From contig NW_024104424.1 of NCBI RefSeq assembly GCF_003945595.2, positions 218,829 to 282,828 on the forward strand: a DNA stretch of 64,000 nucleotides. Direction: 5' to 3'. Under the pieces are notes generated by a model. That model was not told where the DNA came from, did not search any database, and was given only the letters and a program-made list of their open reading frames with translations. The position numbers and the translations under genes were made by a program. The stretch comes from Pipra filicauda (Eukaryota; Chordata; Aves; Passeriformes; Pipridae). Shown piece after piece: positions 25,407 through 38,300 of the stretch (within the stretch, counting starts at the first letter, position 1; every line of letters begins with the position of its first letter).

Positions 25407-26049
25407 CAACTTTGAAGATCAGCCCTCATGATTTCTTTTGTTTGTAGCACATTATGAGCTTTTATAAGTCCATGAGAGAAGCATCACACATGAGCTCTGA
25501 GTGCATGAATAATTCCTTTGGGGAAGGCCATAGTGTCCCAGTGTATCCTTTAGGACATATGGACTTCTGAGATGAATTGGGAAACTGCAATTTGTGTTTC
25601 TCATGGCATCAACTTGCACTTTTCTTCTTAAGAGATGTGAGAGTGAGGAACTTGGCTGTAGTTAAAAGGATGTGTTATCCTCCTGGAGGAGCTGAGTGTC
25701 TTGGGATTGTGTCCCAGATCTTGCACTACCCATGAAAGGCAACATTTTATTGCTTGTCTGAGCTCTACACTTGGCAGAATAGAATATACAGTATTTTGCA
25801 GAGGTTTTTGAGATGGCAACATAAACTCCCTCTCTTGACTTCTTTTTTTTTTTTTTTTCCAGGGAAACAAATGATTGCTACTGGTGACTTCTGGAGAACT
25901 TCCTACTGGATGCTGGCCATCCCTCACTGTGAGTGACAGGGACTTGTAGTGTCTTCTCCTGGGAATTCGTCACAATAGAACAAGGGGGAATGGTTTTAAA
26001 CTACAAGAGGATCAATTTAGACTATATATATATTTATATATATATAAGG

Positions 26050-26226
26050 CAATGAGAGTGGTAAAAGGTTGCCCAAAGAGGTGGTGGATGCCCATCCCTG
26101 GAAACATTCGATGTCAGGCTGGATAGGGTCTGAACAACCTGGTCTAGTTGATGGCCCTGATGATTGCAGGGGGGTTTAAATGGCCTTTAAAGCTCCTTTC
26201 CAACCCAAACTATTCTGTGAGTCTAA
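26050..26226 (+). mobile_element. CR1 LINE 3' end
   Basis: The run 'gaggtggtggatgcccatcc' ... 'aaagctcctttccaacccaa' 'actattctgtgagtct' is the canonical CR1 3' terminal region in plus orientation. It is preceded by an (AT)n stretch at 26023-26046. Confidence 0.88.
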
Positions 26227-26887
26227 GAATTTGGCACTCTGAGATCAGCCAGGTCACTTTTCCATGTGCAAATCCCAGGCAGGAGAGCAACTTTTACCTT
26301 ACACAAAGAACAGAGGGACTGCTGGCCTGGCCCAGGAGCTCCTGGCAGAGCTGGGGTCAAGTGGAAAGAAGACTGACCACCCTTCACATCTGCAGAACAG
26401 CATATTTCCTCAGGGAAACCTCAAGGCTGCTTTTTTGGCTGACAGCCTGGTGCTCAGAACCTGTCAAAAGGTTTGCTTTAGTTTTCAAGTCATTGTTTAG
26501 TTCCCACAGCTGTCTCCTCTCTTTGTGTGCCTTTGTCCCTGGCACGCGCAAGGGTGTCCATCACTCTTAGGCTTGCGTTGTGCTGACATGTGGGACAGGA
26601 AGGTGAAATGTCTGTGAGAGATAACAACTCCCATGCAAAGAGAAGGTCTTCAAATCCCCACTGGGTTTGAAGGAAAGATGGAGTTTGCAAAAAACAAACA
26701 AAAATCACTTCTGCTGGCACTGTGAGGACTTCTTTTTGCCCTCAATGTTTTCTCATTCCCTGCCAAGCTGAGGTCGGGGCAGCTGCTCCAGCTGCCTCTG
26801 AAGTGGTGAATTTGTGCTTGTGTTTTTCCCTTTATGCTCCCCTTGCCCTTCCCCAGCCCATGAATTTTGCCTATGCACAACATATTT

Positions 26888-27007
26888 CCAGGTTATTTGC
26901 CTTTTACCTTGAGGGACTGCCTTCTGGTTTGGAAATAGTGATGAGCTTTCACAGGAGCTGCTTTCACTGTGTGGTCACTGGGACCCAGGGAGATGAAAAC
27001 CCCTTCC
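26888..27007 (+). repeat. Inverted repeat, left arm
   Basis: The segment 26922-27007 matches the reverse complement of 27931-28017 with about 8 mismatches in 86 bases, counted by eye. The pairing extends to 'ccaggttatttgcc' at 26888 after an unmatched insertion of about 18 nt. Family unknown. Confidence 0.85.
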
Positions 27008-27930
27008 CTGCTCCTGCTCTGCTGACTGAAATGCTGTTTGCTTTGAGAACATAATGGCAGCTGTTCTCAAAGTCCGCTATGTAACAAGATGTCAAGGAAG
27101 TAAGTGCAGGATAATTTTAGGAGCTAAGAGGATGCAAGGTGGGATTTTGTCTGGATTTTTTTTTTCCTTAAGGTGGGTTGACTTTTGTGGCAGAATCAGC
27201 ACTGAACAGGAAGTTGCATGTTGATGAGTAGTATTTATCAGCCAGGAAGGCTTAAAAGTCTTTCAGCTTCAAGTTGAAAGCACTTAAATGTGTTTTTCTG
27301 AGACCATGTCCAGTGGGCATCCTGGGAGATGGGAGTAACTTGAGCTCAGTGCTTCGAGTGCCTGCAAGAGGGAAGTGTGGCCACCTGCACTCACAGAACT
27401 GGGCAGTAAAGAATAGGATTGCAGCCCCAGCCTTACTAATATGGGTTTCCTTAAGGAAACAGAGGAGGTGGATTTTCTTACTAATTCCAGTCTAGTAAAT
27501 CACTTCTGGAAAACAATGGAGCTGAGTGTAGTGGCTGACAAAAGAAAGTTGGGTGTTTCCCATTCCTTATTTAAAACAGACTTCAAGCGGATTGGTTTTT
27601 GGCTGCTGAAGCATGAATCAGACATATGGCCTGTTCTGGTAAAGGTTTGTTAATATATTTTGGTAAAGAAACATGATTTATATTTCATTTCACCCACTCT
27701 TAAAGTGTTCCTGACTTCAACTTCTTTTGTCCTGATTATGTCAGCCTGTTCAGGCTTCCCTAATTTATTGTTCCCCTCGGTCCTGGACAAGTTCTGTCCT
27801 GGTCACTCTTGTTCTTTGTAAAGGACTTTACCTGAAGAGTGTTATTTTTTGATTATTTGGACACACTCTCCATCTGACTTCTCCCTTTCCCTTTCTGGTA
27901 CTTGGGAATTCACAGTGGTCACTCCATCAT

Positions 27931-28031
27931 GGGAAGGTGTTTTCATCTCTCTGGGTCCCAGTGACCACACAGTGAAAGCAGCTGCTGTGAAAGCTCATCC
28001 TCATTTCCAAATCAGAAGGCAAATAACCTGG
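27931..28031 (-). repeat. Inverted repeat, right arm
   Basis: Reverse-complement partner of 26888-27007, about 925 bp away. Both arms give the translated pattern MSFHxSCFHCVVTGTQxDEN, so they derive from one ancestral sequence. This does not make the frame coding. Confidence 0.85.
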
Positions 28032-29204
28032 ACACCAGTAGACAGACCCAGGAGAAATGAGGATGAGTGTCTGTCTGCAGGAGCTCCACAGAGCCCAGAT
28101 CCTGGGCACACACTTGGAGCTCACGTGGAACCCACTGATGTGTGTTTGCCTCCCTTGCTGGGCTGCGTGACTGGGGTGAATTTGTCCTGTTTGATCTGGA
28201 GTGACTGTAGGATCTCAGATGAACTATTCAGTTTATTTCATTTTTTTTATACTGAGCTGTGTAGTGTTTACTGGGATCAATAGTTCAATTTTAGGATTTC
28301 TAGGGAGTTTGTTCCAGTGTTATCACTGATAGGGTAGGAGTGCTGTTGACCTGGGTCCTCCCTCTCTCCCAATGCCATCATCACTCCAACCTCAGTGAAG
28401 TCTTTCCTAATTTTCAGCAGACAGTCCTACCTTCTGAACCGATTTGGGCTCTGGAGAGGATGAATCTTATTGTAACTACTAATTATGAACTGAGATCTTT
28501 TTCCCATTTTCTTCACTGGAAAGAGGAATTGTTACTGTGCCCACACTGCCCAGCCACACTTCAGTTTGGCTGCCTGGCAGGACTCCAGTTCTTGAGACAC
28601 TGAAAAATTGGAATTGGGAAAAATTTGGTTTCTTGAGCAGGTTGGCTGCCTCCTGGGTAAAAGCTGAGTTTTCCTTGGAAGAGTAAAAATCCCAGTATCA
28701 AGGAGGTGTTTGGTGCTCTCCCAAGGATGAGAAACATTGAGGAGGGGTCCCTCTGGTGTGGTCCTTTCCCTTATAAATCAGTGAAGGAGCAGAGGTGGGA
28801 AGCCCCATTCCTGACCTACAGCACCAGGCTATAGGAGTTCCTCAGCCTGGCCTTTTCCAACCACTCAAGCTGAGGTTTTTACCATCACATTCCAGTTCTG
28901 TATCCTACTAAATGCTTTTTGGGATGGCTCAGGGTCATGTGAGATTTGGACTTTGAGTCTTCAGACTATTTGTGCTCTGCAGACCACATTTGGGTATGTA
29001 ACATTATTCTCATGTTAAATTTGGGAAAGATAAAACTCTCTGCTGTGGGATAAATGTTGCGTAAAGAGCTTAATATGCTTTTATTTTTTTGGCATGAAAG
29101 CAGCACTCCCTTCTGTGGGAAAAGTCTCTTCATTCCCACAGAAGTAGGAGCTGTGTCTCACAGATTTTCCCTCTCCCTTCTGACACAGCTTTACATGTTA
29201 ATCT

Positions 29205-29275
29205 GGCCAACATAAATAATAATATAACATAAATAATAGTATAAATATGTAAATAATAGCATAAATAACCTAGGG
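29205..29275. repeat. AT-rich tandem degenerate repeat (ATAAATAAT-type)
   Basis: Repeated 'cataaataata', 'gtataaatatgtaaataata' and 'gcataaataacc' units, simple-sequence in character. Confidence 0.7.
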
Positions 29276-32200
29276 GTAAAATTAACCCTAGAAAGCAGCA
29301 TGGGCACCCTGAAAATTTGTTATGCTGAAAACAGGGAAGACAGAGTCATTGGGAAAGATGGGATGTGGAAATCCCAAATGGTGTTTTAAGCAGCGAACTG
29401 AACCACCTGGAAGAGATTTCTGGTTTCCAGAGCAATCCTCAGGAGATTTCCCCCTTGTGTTTAAAGAGAGGTTTTGCTGCAAGGTCTTCCTTCCTCAAGC
29501 TTTTCTTTGTTAGTTGGAAGGCTGGTATTTTAATACAAGAGAGAAGATATTCCCAGAAACTACACAATTGTTTCTTCTCTCCTGGAAACCGCTCAATTGT
29601 TTCTTCTGTTTGTTGTGACCTTTTTAAAGTCTGAACATTTCAGAGGTTAAGTAGAAAACAATAGGCATGAACTTATTTTCTATCAGCCTAATTTGTGTTA
29701 TGTGGATAATATAAATTATTCAACACTGTCTGCAAATCCTCTGCTCAGTGGTTTAACTCCACTCCTGGGATAGTGCAAGAAGACTAAGTTTAATATTTCA
29801 TATAATTAGTGTTTTGTGTGTGTAACTGGTTGTATTGGTCCAAATTTGTCAGCCTTTCCTTCTGAAATATTTGAGAGAGAATTTCAGAATTACAAGTATT
29901 TATATCCTTTTGAGAAAATAATCAACTTGGAACTGTTTCTTAGAGAAAATTCCCCTGAATGGCCATTTAGGAGAAGTGGGTCTGTTGGTACAACCCTGTC
30001 CCAAAACACTGGCTGTCTTAGTTCAGATATGGGATGATTTGGATGTTTACAGAGCATTCTTATCTGCTGCCATACACATATGTGGTGCATTCTATTTTTG
30101 AAATGAAGAGGTTTTTATCTGTACATCACAGGGTAAATAATGTGGAAGCAAAAAAAAAGAAAATACTACCTGACCATCTTTACTCCCAGAATTTTCGCTT
30201 CCAAAAATAGGGTAACTATAAACATTTATACAAAAATAGCTTTGTTTTCCTTTCCCACTGAAATGGTGGGAAGTCCCGTCAGTGGAATTAATAAATATTT
30301 TGCAAGAGAAGTATATCAAGGTTTTAACTTTCAGTTAAAGTGTTCCACAAGGTTTTATTTTACCTTGATAAATTGCTATGAAATGTTTTATGTTAAGGAA
30401 TAGGTAGCTTGTGAACAACCCTAAATAATGTAAAATTCTACGTCTTCTTACTCTAATTTGCTGCTTTAGTAGCTCTAATACACAGCAGAGGAAAAAAGAG
30501 AGCAGTGATTAGGACGTACAACAAACTGAATAAGCTGTGCTGAGATTTCAGATAGGGGTTGAATATTTTTATGCATCTCCTTTCTTACCCTGCATCCTTG
30601 TCTTCAGAGCACTGAGAGGCAGATGATGGTGGAGCTCTCTCTGGAAAGTCTGTGCGCACAGAAGCCTGATCCAGGATTTCTGCAGATTTTTGCTGCCTGT
30701 ATGAACTCAGCTATTTCCAGGTTGTTTTCCTAATGCTTTACTTCTGTGCTAAAAAACTCCACAGAAATTCTCATGTTTAGAAGATAATTCTTGTTTATAT
30801 GACTTTAGTTGTAGATATGTCTTTAGTTCTAGATAATAGGATCACGTAGAAATATGTGGGAATACAGAGAGTTGTTTTTTATTCCTGAAAAAACTTTTTC
30901 TTGTAGAGTATTCCAGGTTTCTTCTTGGGGCACATGTAGTCTTATTTTATTCTCTGTTTTAAGATGAATATACATACAACTAGTACTTTCTGTGCCATTT
31001 GCTAATTTCTGTGGTGTGACTCCAGCTTTGAGGTTACCCTGAGTAGGCCTTTTCCCTTGACAAGATAAACAGAATGAATTTGAATTTTAAAAAGTAGATT
31101 TTGGTTAGCATTTAAATGAGGAGCCTTCACACTGTAGAAAGAGAAAATTGGGGTGACAGACAGAAATAAAGGGCCTGTGTGTATCTTGTTGCCACCTCGC
31201 GGTGTCCTCTGTAGGCAGGTCCTTGTTTTAATGAGTGCATTGAGTCCAGGTTGTCCAGGACGCCTTGTCTTCCGGAGGGAAAATGCCTGATTTTGCTACA
31301 CACCAGAGATCTGCATCTTTTACTTGCAGGCAACAGAGAAACCCTCAGTCCACTGATTCTTCTGGAAGGAAAAGATATGAACACAGAAAATACAGTACTG
31401 AAAGAGAGAGGCATGACATCACCCAGGTGTGTAAACCCAGTGAGCTTAGGCTGGAAAAAAAACTCTTTGGGTATTAATGTAGAGATCTGGCTCTTTTTTC
31501 CCCTCAACTTATTTATGCTGTATGTGATGGAGCAATGTAGTGCGGAAAACTACTAAGGATGACACTTTTCTGACCTAACTTGGAAGAAAAATTGGTTTTG
31601 TCCCACAGGGGTAAGACTTCAAATTTTTCGCTGAATCCCCTATTTTTCTTTGTGCTCCATAATCTCCTGAGGGTGAGCTTCCAGCAACCCCTTGGCTTTT
31701 CCATATCCTGAGAAAACTTAGGCTACTTTCCTCACAGCACTTCTTCTTCCCTTCACAAACAGTGGTGCAGGAAGAGGTGCAACCCACAAGTTTGCCTGTG
31801 AGCAATGCTGTTCATACAATGACCCACTCCACAGAGGGAGGGGGAAGGCTGAACTCTCTGTCTGGCAGGAAAACTCCCATCCTTTGTTTTTTCTAAAGGT
31901 TTCTGGTGGCTACCACTAATTTCCTCCAAGCAGAGTGCTGAGGAAGGGAGGGCGAGAGATGGACGTGTGGGGGTGGGTTGACTGGGGAGTTATTTTTGTG
32001 GTTTTTTGCCTTCACTGCTTGAATCCAGTGTCTGAAAATGGCCAGGGAGGATCAGAATGGGACTTTTAGCTCTCAAGAAGTGATCAGGAGGGGAAGAGAA
32101 GTCAGAGCAGGTTATTGGTTTGGGTAGGATGGGAACATCCATGGTGACCTTCATGGTCACAGACAGGTTTTCTCCATCTTCCCCATCTTGCATCTTGTCT

Positions 32201-33559
32201 GTCCTTGAGCTTTAACTTTTCTCAGCACCCGCATGCTCTTTTTATTTTATTTTTTCTGCTTCATATTTTGTTGGCCCTTTTGGCTGCTTACTTGCCATCA
32301 CTTCTATAACCTGTCATGCCCAAAGGCTACATAGTTCAGTGAGAATAACCAAATTTTGGCAGTACTGCTGAGATACCTGCAGATCTTTATCAGCAGGTTT
32401 CATGCTGGTGTGGTTAGAACTGAAAGATTTGCTGTGGGCTGAAGGAGAGTGCAGGGACATGGGTCAAAGGAAGACCTCATGCCATTTATTTTCAACCTCG
32501 TGCTGTGAGGGTGTGTGGTTAGTCCAGTGTGTACCATCAACCCTGTACATGAGGATTTAGGAAAAAAAAAAGTTCGGTCAAAAATATTTTTACAATTTTA
32601 AATATTTAAAATATCAAAATATTTTTACAATTTATTTTAACAAGAAAAGGCCAAAAAGTGTGAAGGAGACCCATTCTTTTTTCCAGAATTTGTTACTATA
32701 AATATGATGAAAACATGATTATAAAGGAAACTAGTGCAGACTTTTATCTGAGTGACGCAGTCCACATCAGTCCACAACACCATTTATTCTTCCCACTTTA
32801 TCTTAAAGTATTTCACTTCTAGGCCTGAGAAGCTCTGATTAAATGTACTAAACTGAAATTTTCCTTGTTATTTTTTTGAGTTTGGGGGTTTTTAATTATT
32901 TTTTTTGGCTGATATGTATCTGTTTTGTCGCTTTCTTATTGAACTGAGAACAATGGAAAAGCCGTGAAGGTGAGAAGGAAACATTTTGTGCCAGTACTCA
33001 TTGAAGTTCATTCTGGGAAATAATTAATTACAGAAAACCAATCAATTTTTTTGGAAGATAATGGAAATATTTTCAGAGGTCTGGTATAGCATCACATTCT
33101 GATTTTGCTGATGTAAAGACCACTATGCTGAGAAGTCCTGGAGCAGCAGAAGCTCTGTGTGTACTCTGTTAATTTATGTCAGTTTGGGTATGTCCTGGGA
33201 TGCCTGTGAACAGTGAGTGTATATTAAAAACCAATGGCAAACCCTCTTTCCAGGGATTATGAATCTGATAAGCACACTCATTGGTATAAAATATGGTGTG
33301 TTTTATGCATACAAAGCACAATATTATTCAGGATCACATTGTGAGGTTTGAGTGCTACCCTTCCAGCCTGTAGGAAGAGATTAAAACATCTGTCCTTAGG
33401 TTTTTGTGCTCCTGTTCACCAAAACACTTACTTTATTCATCTGAAATGCTTTCACAGCAATTTGTGTATTATGAGAAACAAGCCAGGTGAGCTTGGAGCA
33501 CTGGGCTGTTCCCAATCCTGTGATGTCACCACTGTTAGGGAGATGTGGTGGGATGAGTC

Positions 33560-34480
33560 CCATGGTTGGAGTTCTGGGATAAAGGGCAGGAAGGACAGGC
33601 AGGGCAGGTGACGTGGGAGAGTTGCACTGTGTGTAAGGGAGAGACTGTACAGTTAAAAATCCTGTTGTTTGAGAGCCTCTGGGTGAGGAATAGTGGGATG
33701 GAAAACAAAGCAGATGTTGTAGTGGGTGTCTGCCGTGGGCAGCCTGGGCAGAATGATGGCACCTGTGAGTTGTTCTATAGGCAAACAGGAGACATATCTG
33801 GACCATATGGAAGATTTCAACTTCCCAGGCATCAGCTGGGAACACCACACCGATGTGACAAGCAACTCAGGGGCATTCCAGTAGCTTGTTAGGATAATTT
33901 CTTGTCACAAGTACTCTGTGAGCAGGAAAGATGCCATCCCAGACTTGTTATTTGTGGGCAGAGGACTCATGGGGAATGTGATGGTAGGTGGCTGCCTTGG
34001 CCAGAGTGAATACAGAATGGTTGTGTTTAAAATTACCACTGTGATGAGGGGAAAAACCGGAGTTGCTATCCTGGACTTCAGCAGAGCAAACTTGAAGCTA
34101 TTCAGGATGATATTTAGTTAGTCCCCTGGGAATTTGCTTTTGAGGGCTTAGGAGGCCACAAGTGCTGGTCAGTGTTTAAGAACTGCCTTTTAGAGGCACA
34201 GGAGCAGGCAAATCCTCTGTGTTGTAAGTCAAGCAAGTGGGGCAGGAGACCAGCTTGGCTGAACAGGGAGCTCCTTATGGAGGTCAAGAGGAAAAACAAA
34301 TGGTACAATCCCTGGAAACAAGGTCAGGCTTCCCAGGAAGTTCACAGAGCTGTATTTTGCACTACAGGGAGAAGGCATGGAAGGCCAAAGCTGAGCTAGA
34401 GTTGCTCGGGCAGTGGGACTGGATGGTTCTTGCAGGTCCCTTCCACCTGAACTATATTGTTCCACTATTTTCTGTCTAGG
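33560..34480 (+). mobile_element. CR1-family LINE with ORF2 endonuclease remnant, internally deleted
   Basis: Several frames together still read like the CR1-type AP-endonuclease region. Examples are 'GRFQLPRHQLG' near 33.8 kb, a shifted remnant of the 'dFNFPgisWe' motif, then 'VGGCLGQSEYRMVVFKI' near 34.0 kb and 'AILDFSRANLKLFR' near 34.1 kb. It passes to the 3' terminal CR1 signature 'gactggatggttcttgcagg' 'tcccttccacctgaacta' at 34419-34456. The reverse transcriptase part is missing, and frameshifts and stops are frequent. It is a dead copy in plus orientation. Confidence 0.75.
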
Positions 34481-35235
34481 AAGTTATCCTACATCTACAT
34501 ATTCCCCAAGAACATCCATATCTGATTTGGGCAGCTACATTCAGTTCTGCCCCAGTAAAAATGACAGCCTTCATAAATACAGGGCTGCTATTATTAGATG
34601 AACATTCCAGGAAGGATTGTCAAATTGATGGATTACAGGAAACTCCAGAGAAAGTCTGCTTTTAAGTAGGTCCCAAGGAGGAGTCAGATCCATGAATCCC
34701 AGTGTTTTGCCAGGTTAGCTACAAGGGGGTACCTGTCTCTAACCCTTTTCCCATTACTGTGCACTACCATCAAGTATTTATTTAAACAAAATATAAACTT
34801 GTTTCTTGTGAAGCTGACCCTACACAACTGTATTCATGAATTTGCCCAATATAAATAATTTTATAAGACTTTGGCTGTTAGCTACAGTCTTGGAGGATCT
34901 CCTACTGAAGATTTAAGCTCTTATAAGCAAATAAATAACACAACCTGGAGCAGCTTGCAGCAAACATTTTAATAGTTGTTCTTCCACCTGGGGGCTGAAA
35001 ATCAAACATACATGAAGGTAAGTGAACTCATTTGTATATATATTCTTGGCTTCTATTCAAACTAAAATTGAAAACCCATGTAAGTTGGAGGCCCCAAGCA
35101 GCACAGAAAACTTACAGCCTTTTTTACACTGTCTTTTGACAAAGTGTGGAAATTTTTAAGAATCTTGCATGGAATAAAAAAATGCAGGTGTGTCTGCTGA
35201 GGTGGAGCAAAAGCTCTTCCTGCACTTAAATGTGA

Positions 35236-35385
35236 AGATGCCCATCCCTGCAAGTATCCAAGGCCAGGTTATTTGGGGCTCTGAGCAACCTGGGCTAGTG
35301 GAAGGTGTCCCTGCCCATGGCAGGGGTGGGACTGGGTGAGCTTTGAGGTCCCTTCCAAGCCAAACCATTCTATGATTCTGTAATT
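35236..35385 (+). mobile_element. CR1 LINE 3' end
   Basis: It reads 'gatgcccatccctgcaagta' ... 'ggtcccttccaagccaaacc' 'attctatgattctgt', ending in the CR1 terminal signature. Plus orientation, severely 5'-truncated. Confidence 0.9.
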
Positions 35386-38300
35386 CCTTGTTTCAACTCA
35401 GGTGCCCAGGAGAAGAATTTTCTTGCCTATTAGGTAGAAATATGTTCACCTGAGATATTTCTGGTATTGAAAGTCATCTAATCTTCGAGATGTCAGTGTC
35501 TAGGAAAGATGACCCAAAAACTGTGTGAGAATTGAGCTGCAAAGCTCTTCATGAAGATAGAAAAGCCTCACTAAAACTAAATGAAACTTATGTATCAACA
35601 CTTTCTGAGTTGTCCTTTATGTCCTTAAGCCTTTTTGTCCTTTTCTTTGATGAAATAGCAGAGTTCAGGTTAAATTCTTCAGTTCTATTTACTTTACCGT
35701 ATTTTCCAAGACCCTTGCTGGTTCTTCCCAGCTCCTGGTTTGCCAGCTGGCATAATTTTTGGCCAAAAATAATGCATTTTATCAGTTGCGTTTCCTGGCT
35801 GACCTAATCTGAAATTGGGAAGGAGATCCCCTTTTCAATACCTTATTTAAAGCAGTGAATGTTTTAAAGGCAAAAATCCCCTTGCATTCTCAAAAGTGTG
35901 TCAATATTTGGGTTACCTGGAAAGGGGGGACTTTCTGAAAGCTGTGCTCAGAATGTCCAAACTTAGGTGTTCGTAGCAAGTAACTGCATTTACTTTTGGC
36001 TGCAACTTCCTGAGTTTCCTGGATTTACTTGGACCAGGATTTGTCCGGTGATGACACAAAATACTCAGTGAGGCCCAAAATAAGGTTTTGGGAGCTGAGG
36101 GGGGAAGTCTGCTGCCCTCAGGGGACTCTCATGAAGTAGTTCATGGAGGGTAGAGGGAAAGACAATGTTTACTGTAAAGGGTTTTTCCTTATTTATTGGT
36201 GATCCTGATGGGAATAGGCACTGTGGAATGGGCAGTAAGTAATGCACAGGAAAAGGGTGTGTGAAGTCCTCTTCTCCACTGACTGAAGCTAATTGCCTGG
36301 AGAATGGAAGAGACATGGCCAGGGGCAGCACCATCTGCCCTTGAAATTCAAAAGAGGAAAGGGGATCCTCAAAGAGATGTTTTGCCCAGATAACAGGATG
36401 AATAACATGGAAAACATCATTAGCTCCTTATGTAAAGAAAAGTTAAGTAATTACAGAATGAAAAGCTTATTCATGTAACTTCATTTGGCCTCCTTGGGTG
36501 CTGGAAATGAGCACAGCCCCAAACTACATTTTCCCCTGTTTTGCTGACTGGACAGAACTCATCTATTTTGGATATTCAGGGTGTGGTTTTCAGTGATTTT
36601 TTTTTTCCCCTGTGCAGTGTTCTGTGCCAGTGCTTCAGAGGCCCAGAGCTTCCTGTCTCCACCTCCTCCTCCCTCCTGAGGAAGAGGAGGGCACAGGTGG
36701 GGTGTGCAGTCCTCAGCAGCTCCAGAGGTGCCTGGGGCTGGGGGTGTCATTCCTTGGCAGGGGCTCAGAAGATGAGAGCTCAGGAAATGAGTAACAATCA
36801 AGTTGGAAGGGCTTCCTACCTTTTGTCTTCTCTTTCTTTAGGGAACATGAATCATCAGGGAGTCAGATGCCAAGTGATTTTACAGTGATGCCAAGATAAG
36901 GATTTTAGATTTCTTTGCCCTATTTAACCTATCCTTTGATTTCTTAGCCAAGACAACCACTCCTGAAGTAGCAGCTGATATGGTAACAGGCTGATTTCCA
37001 GTACATGTCAAAGTAAGTCACACATGAGTTAAAACAGCATTTTTAAATGAAATAATTAACCACCTATGAAGACATAGAGGAAATGTAATTTTACAGTCTT
37101 GCAGAAAAGCTTTTTTATTTTTTGTTAAAGCAATCTATCTGAGGAAAAAAAAAAGTATTTTTTATAGGATTATTTTTATTTTCTGAACATTTCCATCAAC
37201 ATTTTAGGGGAACTTATCAGGAGACAAACTCTGTAAAGCTTTCCTGTGTAAAAAAAGTTGAGGGATAATTAAAGACAACTACACTGAACTTTACAGGTAC
37301 ACACCACTTACCTGAGCAGCAGTGTAAACACCCAACCAGAGCTGCCAAAAGCCTCTAGTGTTTCTTTAGATTAAAAAAGCTGTTTTCATACGCCTGATAC
37401 TCCTGGAGATTTTTCAGACTGGTTTATTTTTCCCCAAGGTGGTTGGAGCTCCAAAACACTGGTATTGAATCCCAGGGGGTGGCACGTGGCTGGACCCAGC
37501 ATGAACCCTTCCTGCCTTGCTGGGGCCACTTGTCCTTCTGCACCCTTCTTCTCTTTCTGTGGCTGTTGACAGAGCCCAAGGCTGTGGTTTAGGCATAGCA
37601 AGGAAATTATGAAGTGACACAGACACCTACTTGTCCATGAAAATTACAGGGTGTGTGCCAAACCCGGAATATGGTCCTTCATCCTCTACAAATATAACCT
37701 TCCTGCCGGGAACTAAATTACATTTGCAATAAATTCAGGGAAAACAAAGATGAGGTGGTAGTAGAAAAATATTTTTTTTTTTTAAGGAAGGACATTAAAC
37801 CCTTTATTTGGCATCTGAAGAGCTGTGTTGTGCCTGCTCCTTGTTCCAAAGAAACTTTGCGAGCTCTGGGCTGCCTCAGAGAGAACTAAAGTTGTTTATT
37901 TCTCCTTATCGTGGACTTTCCGGGCTGGGGAGGGCCCCAGTGCATCACCATGTGGAAGAGGAGAATCACAACTTTGTCACTCAGATCTGTTTTCCTTGGA
38001 AGACCTTCCGGGGGCCCTTTTCTCCCGTCCCCAGTGATCTGCTCCAGCGCTGCCACCGTGTCAGTGTGGGCAGCTTCTTAATCCCATGGGTTTTGTGACC
38101 CCGTAGTTTGGAGGAAATCAAAAGTTGCACCAGAGCTGTGTGCTGGGTCAGGTAACCTAATGAGAGCTCTGGAGGCTTCCTGTGAGCTTTACCTGTCCTT
38201 AACCTCAGGGACACGCTGCCTGAGGTGGCCCCATAAAACACTTTGCTTTCTCACAGCCAGGGGGCACAAGTCTTGCCATGTGTGGACAGGGGATGGTTAT

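Larger units (their letters stand above)
17848..25425 (+). other. CD200: CD200 3'-UTR: exon-5 remnant plus distal exon 6
   Basis: The stop codon (17845-17847) lies 4 nt before a good donor (gtgagt at 17852). A pyrimidine-rich acceptor ending at 22864 opens a distal exon at 22865, so the 3'-UTR is completed by exon 6 after an intron of about 5 kb. The close stop-to-junction distance should avoid nonsense-mediated decay. The UTR would run to a polyadenylation signal at 24971 or 25401. The intron 17852-22864 contains no other exon I can support, only a small CR1 tail at about 20740-20795. Confidence 0.6.
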
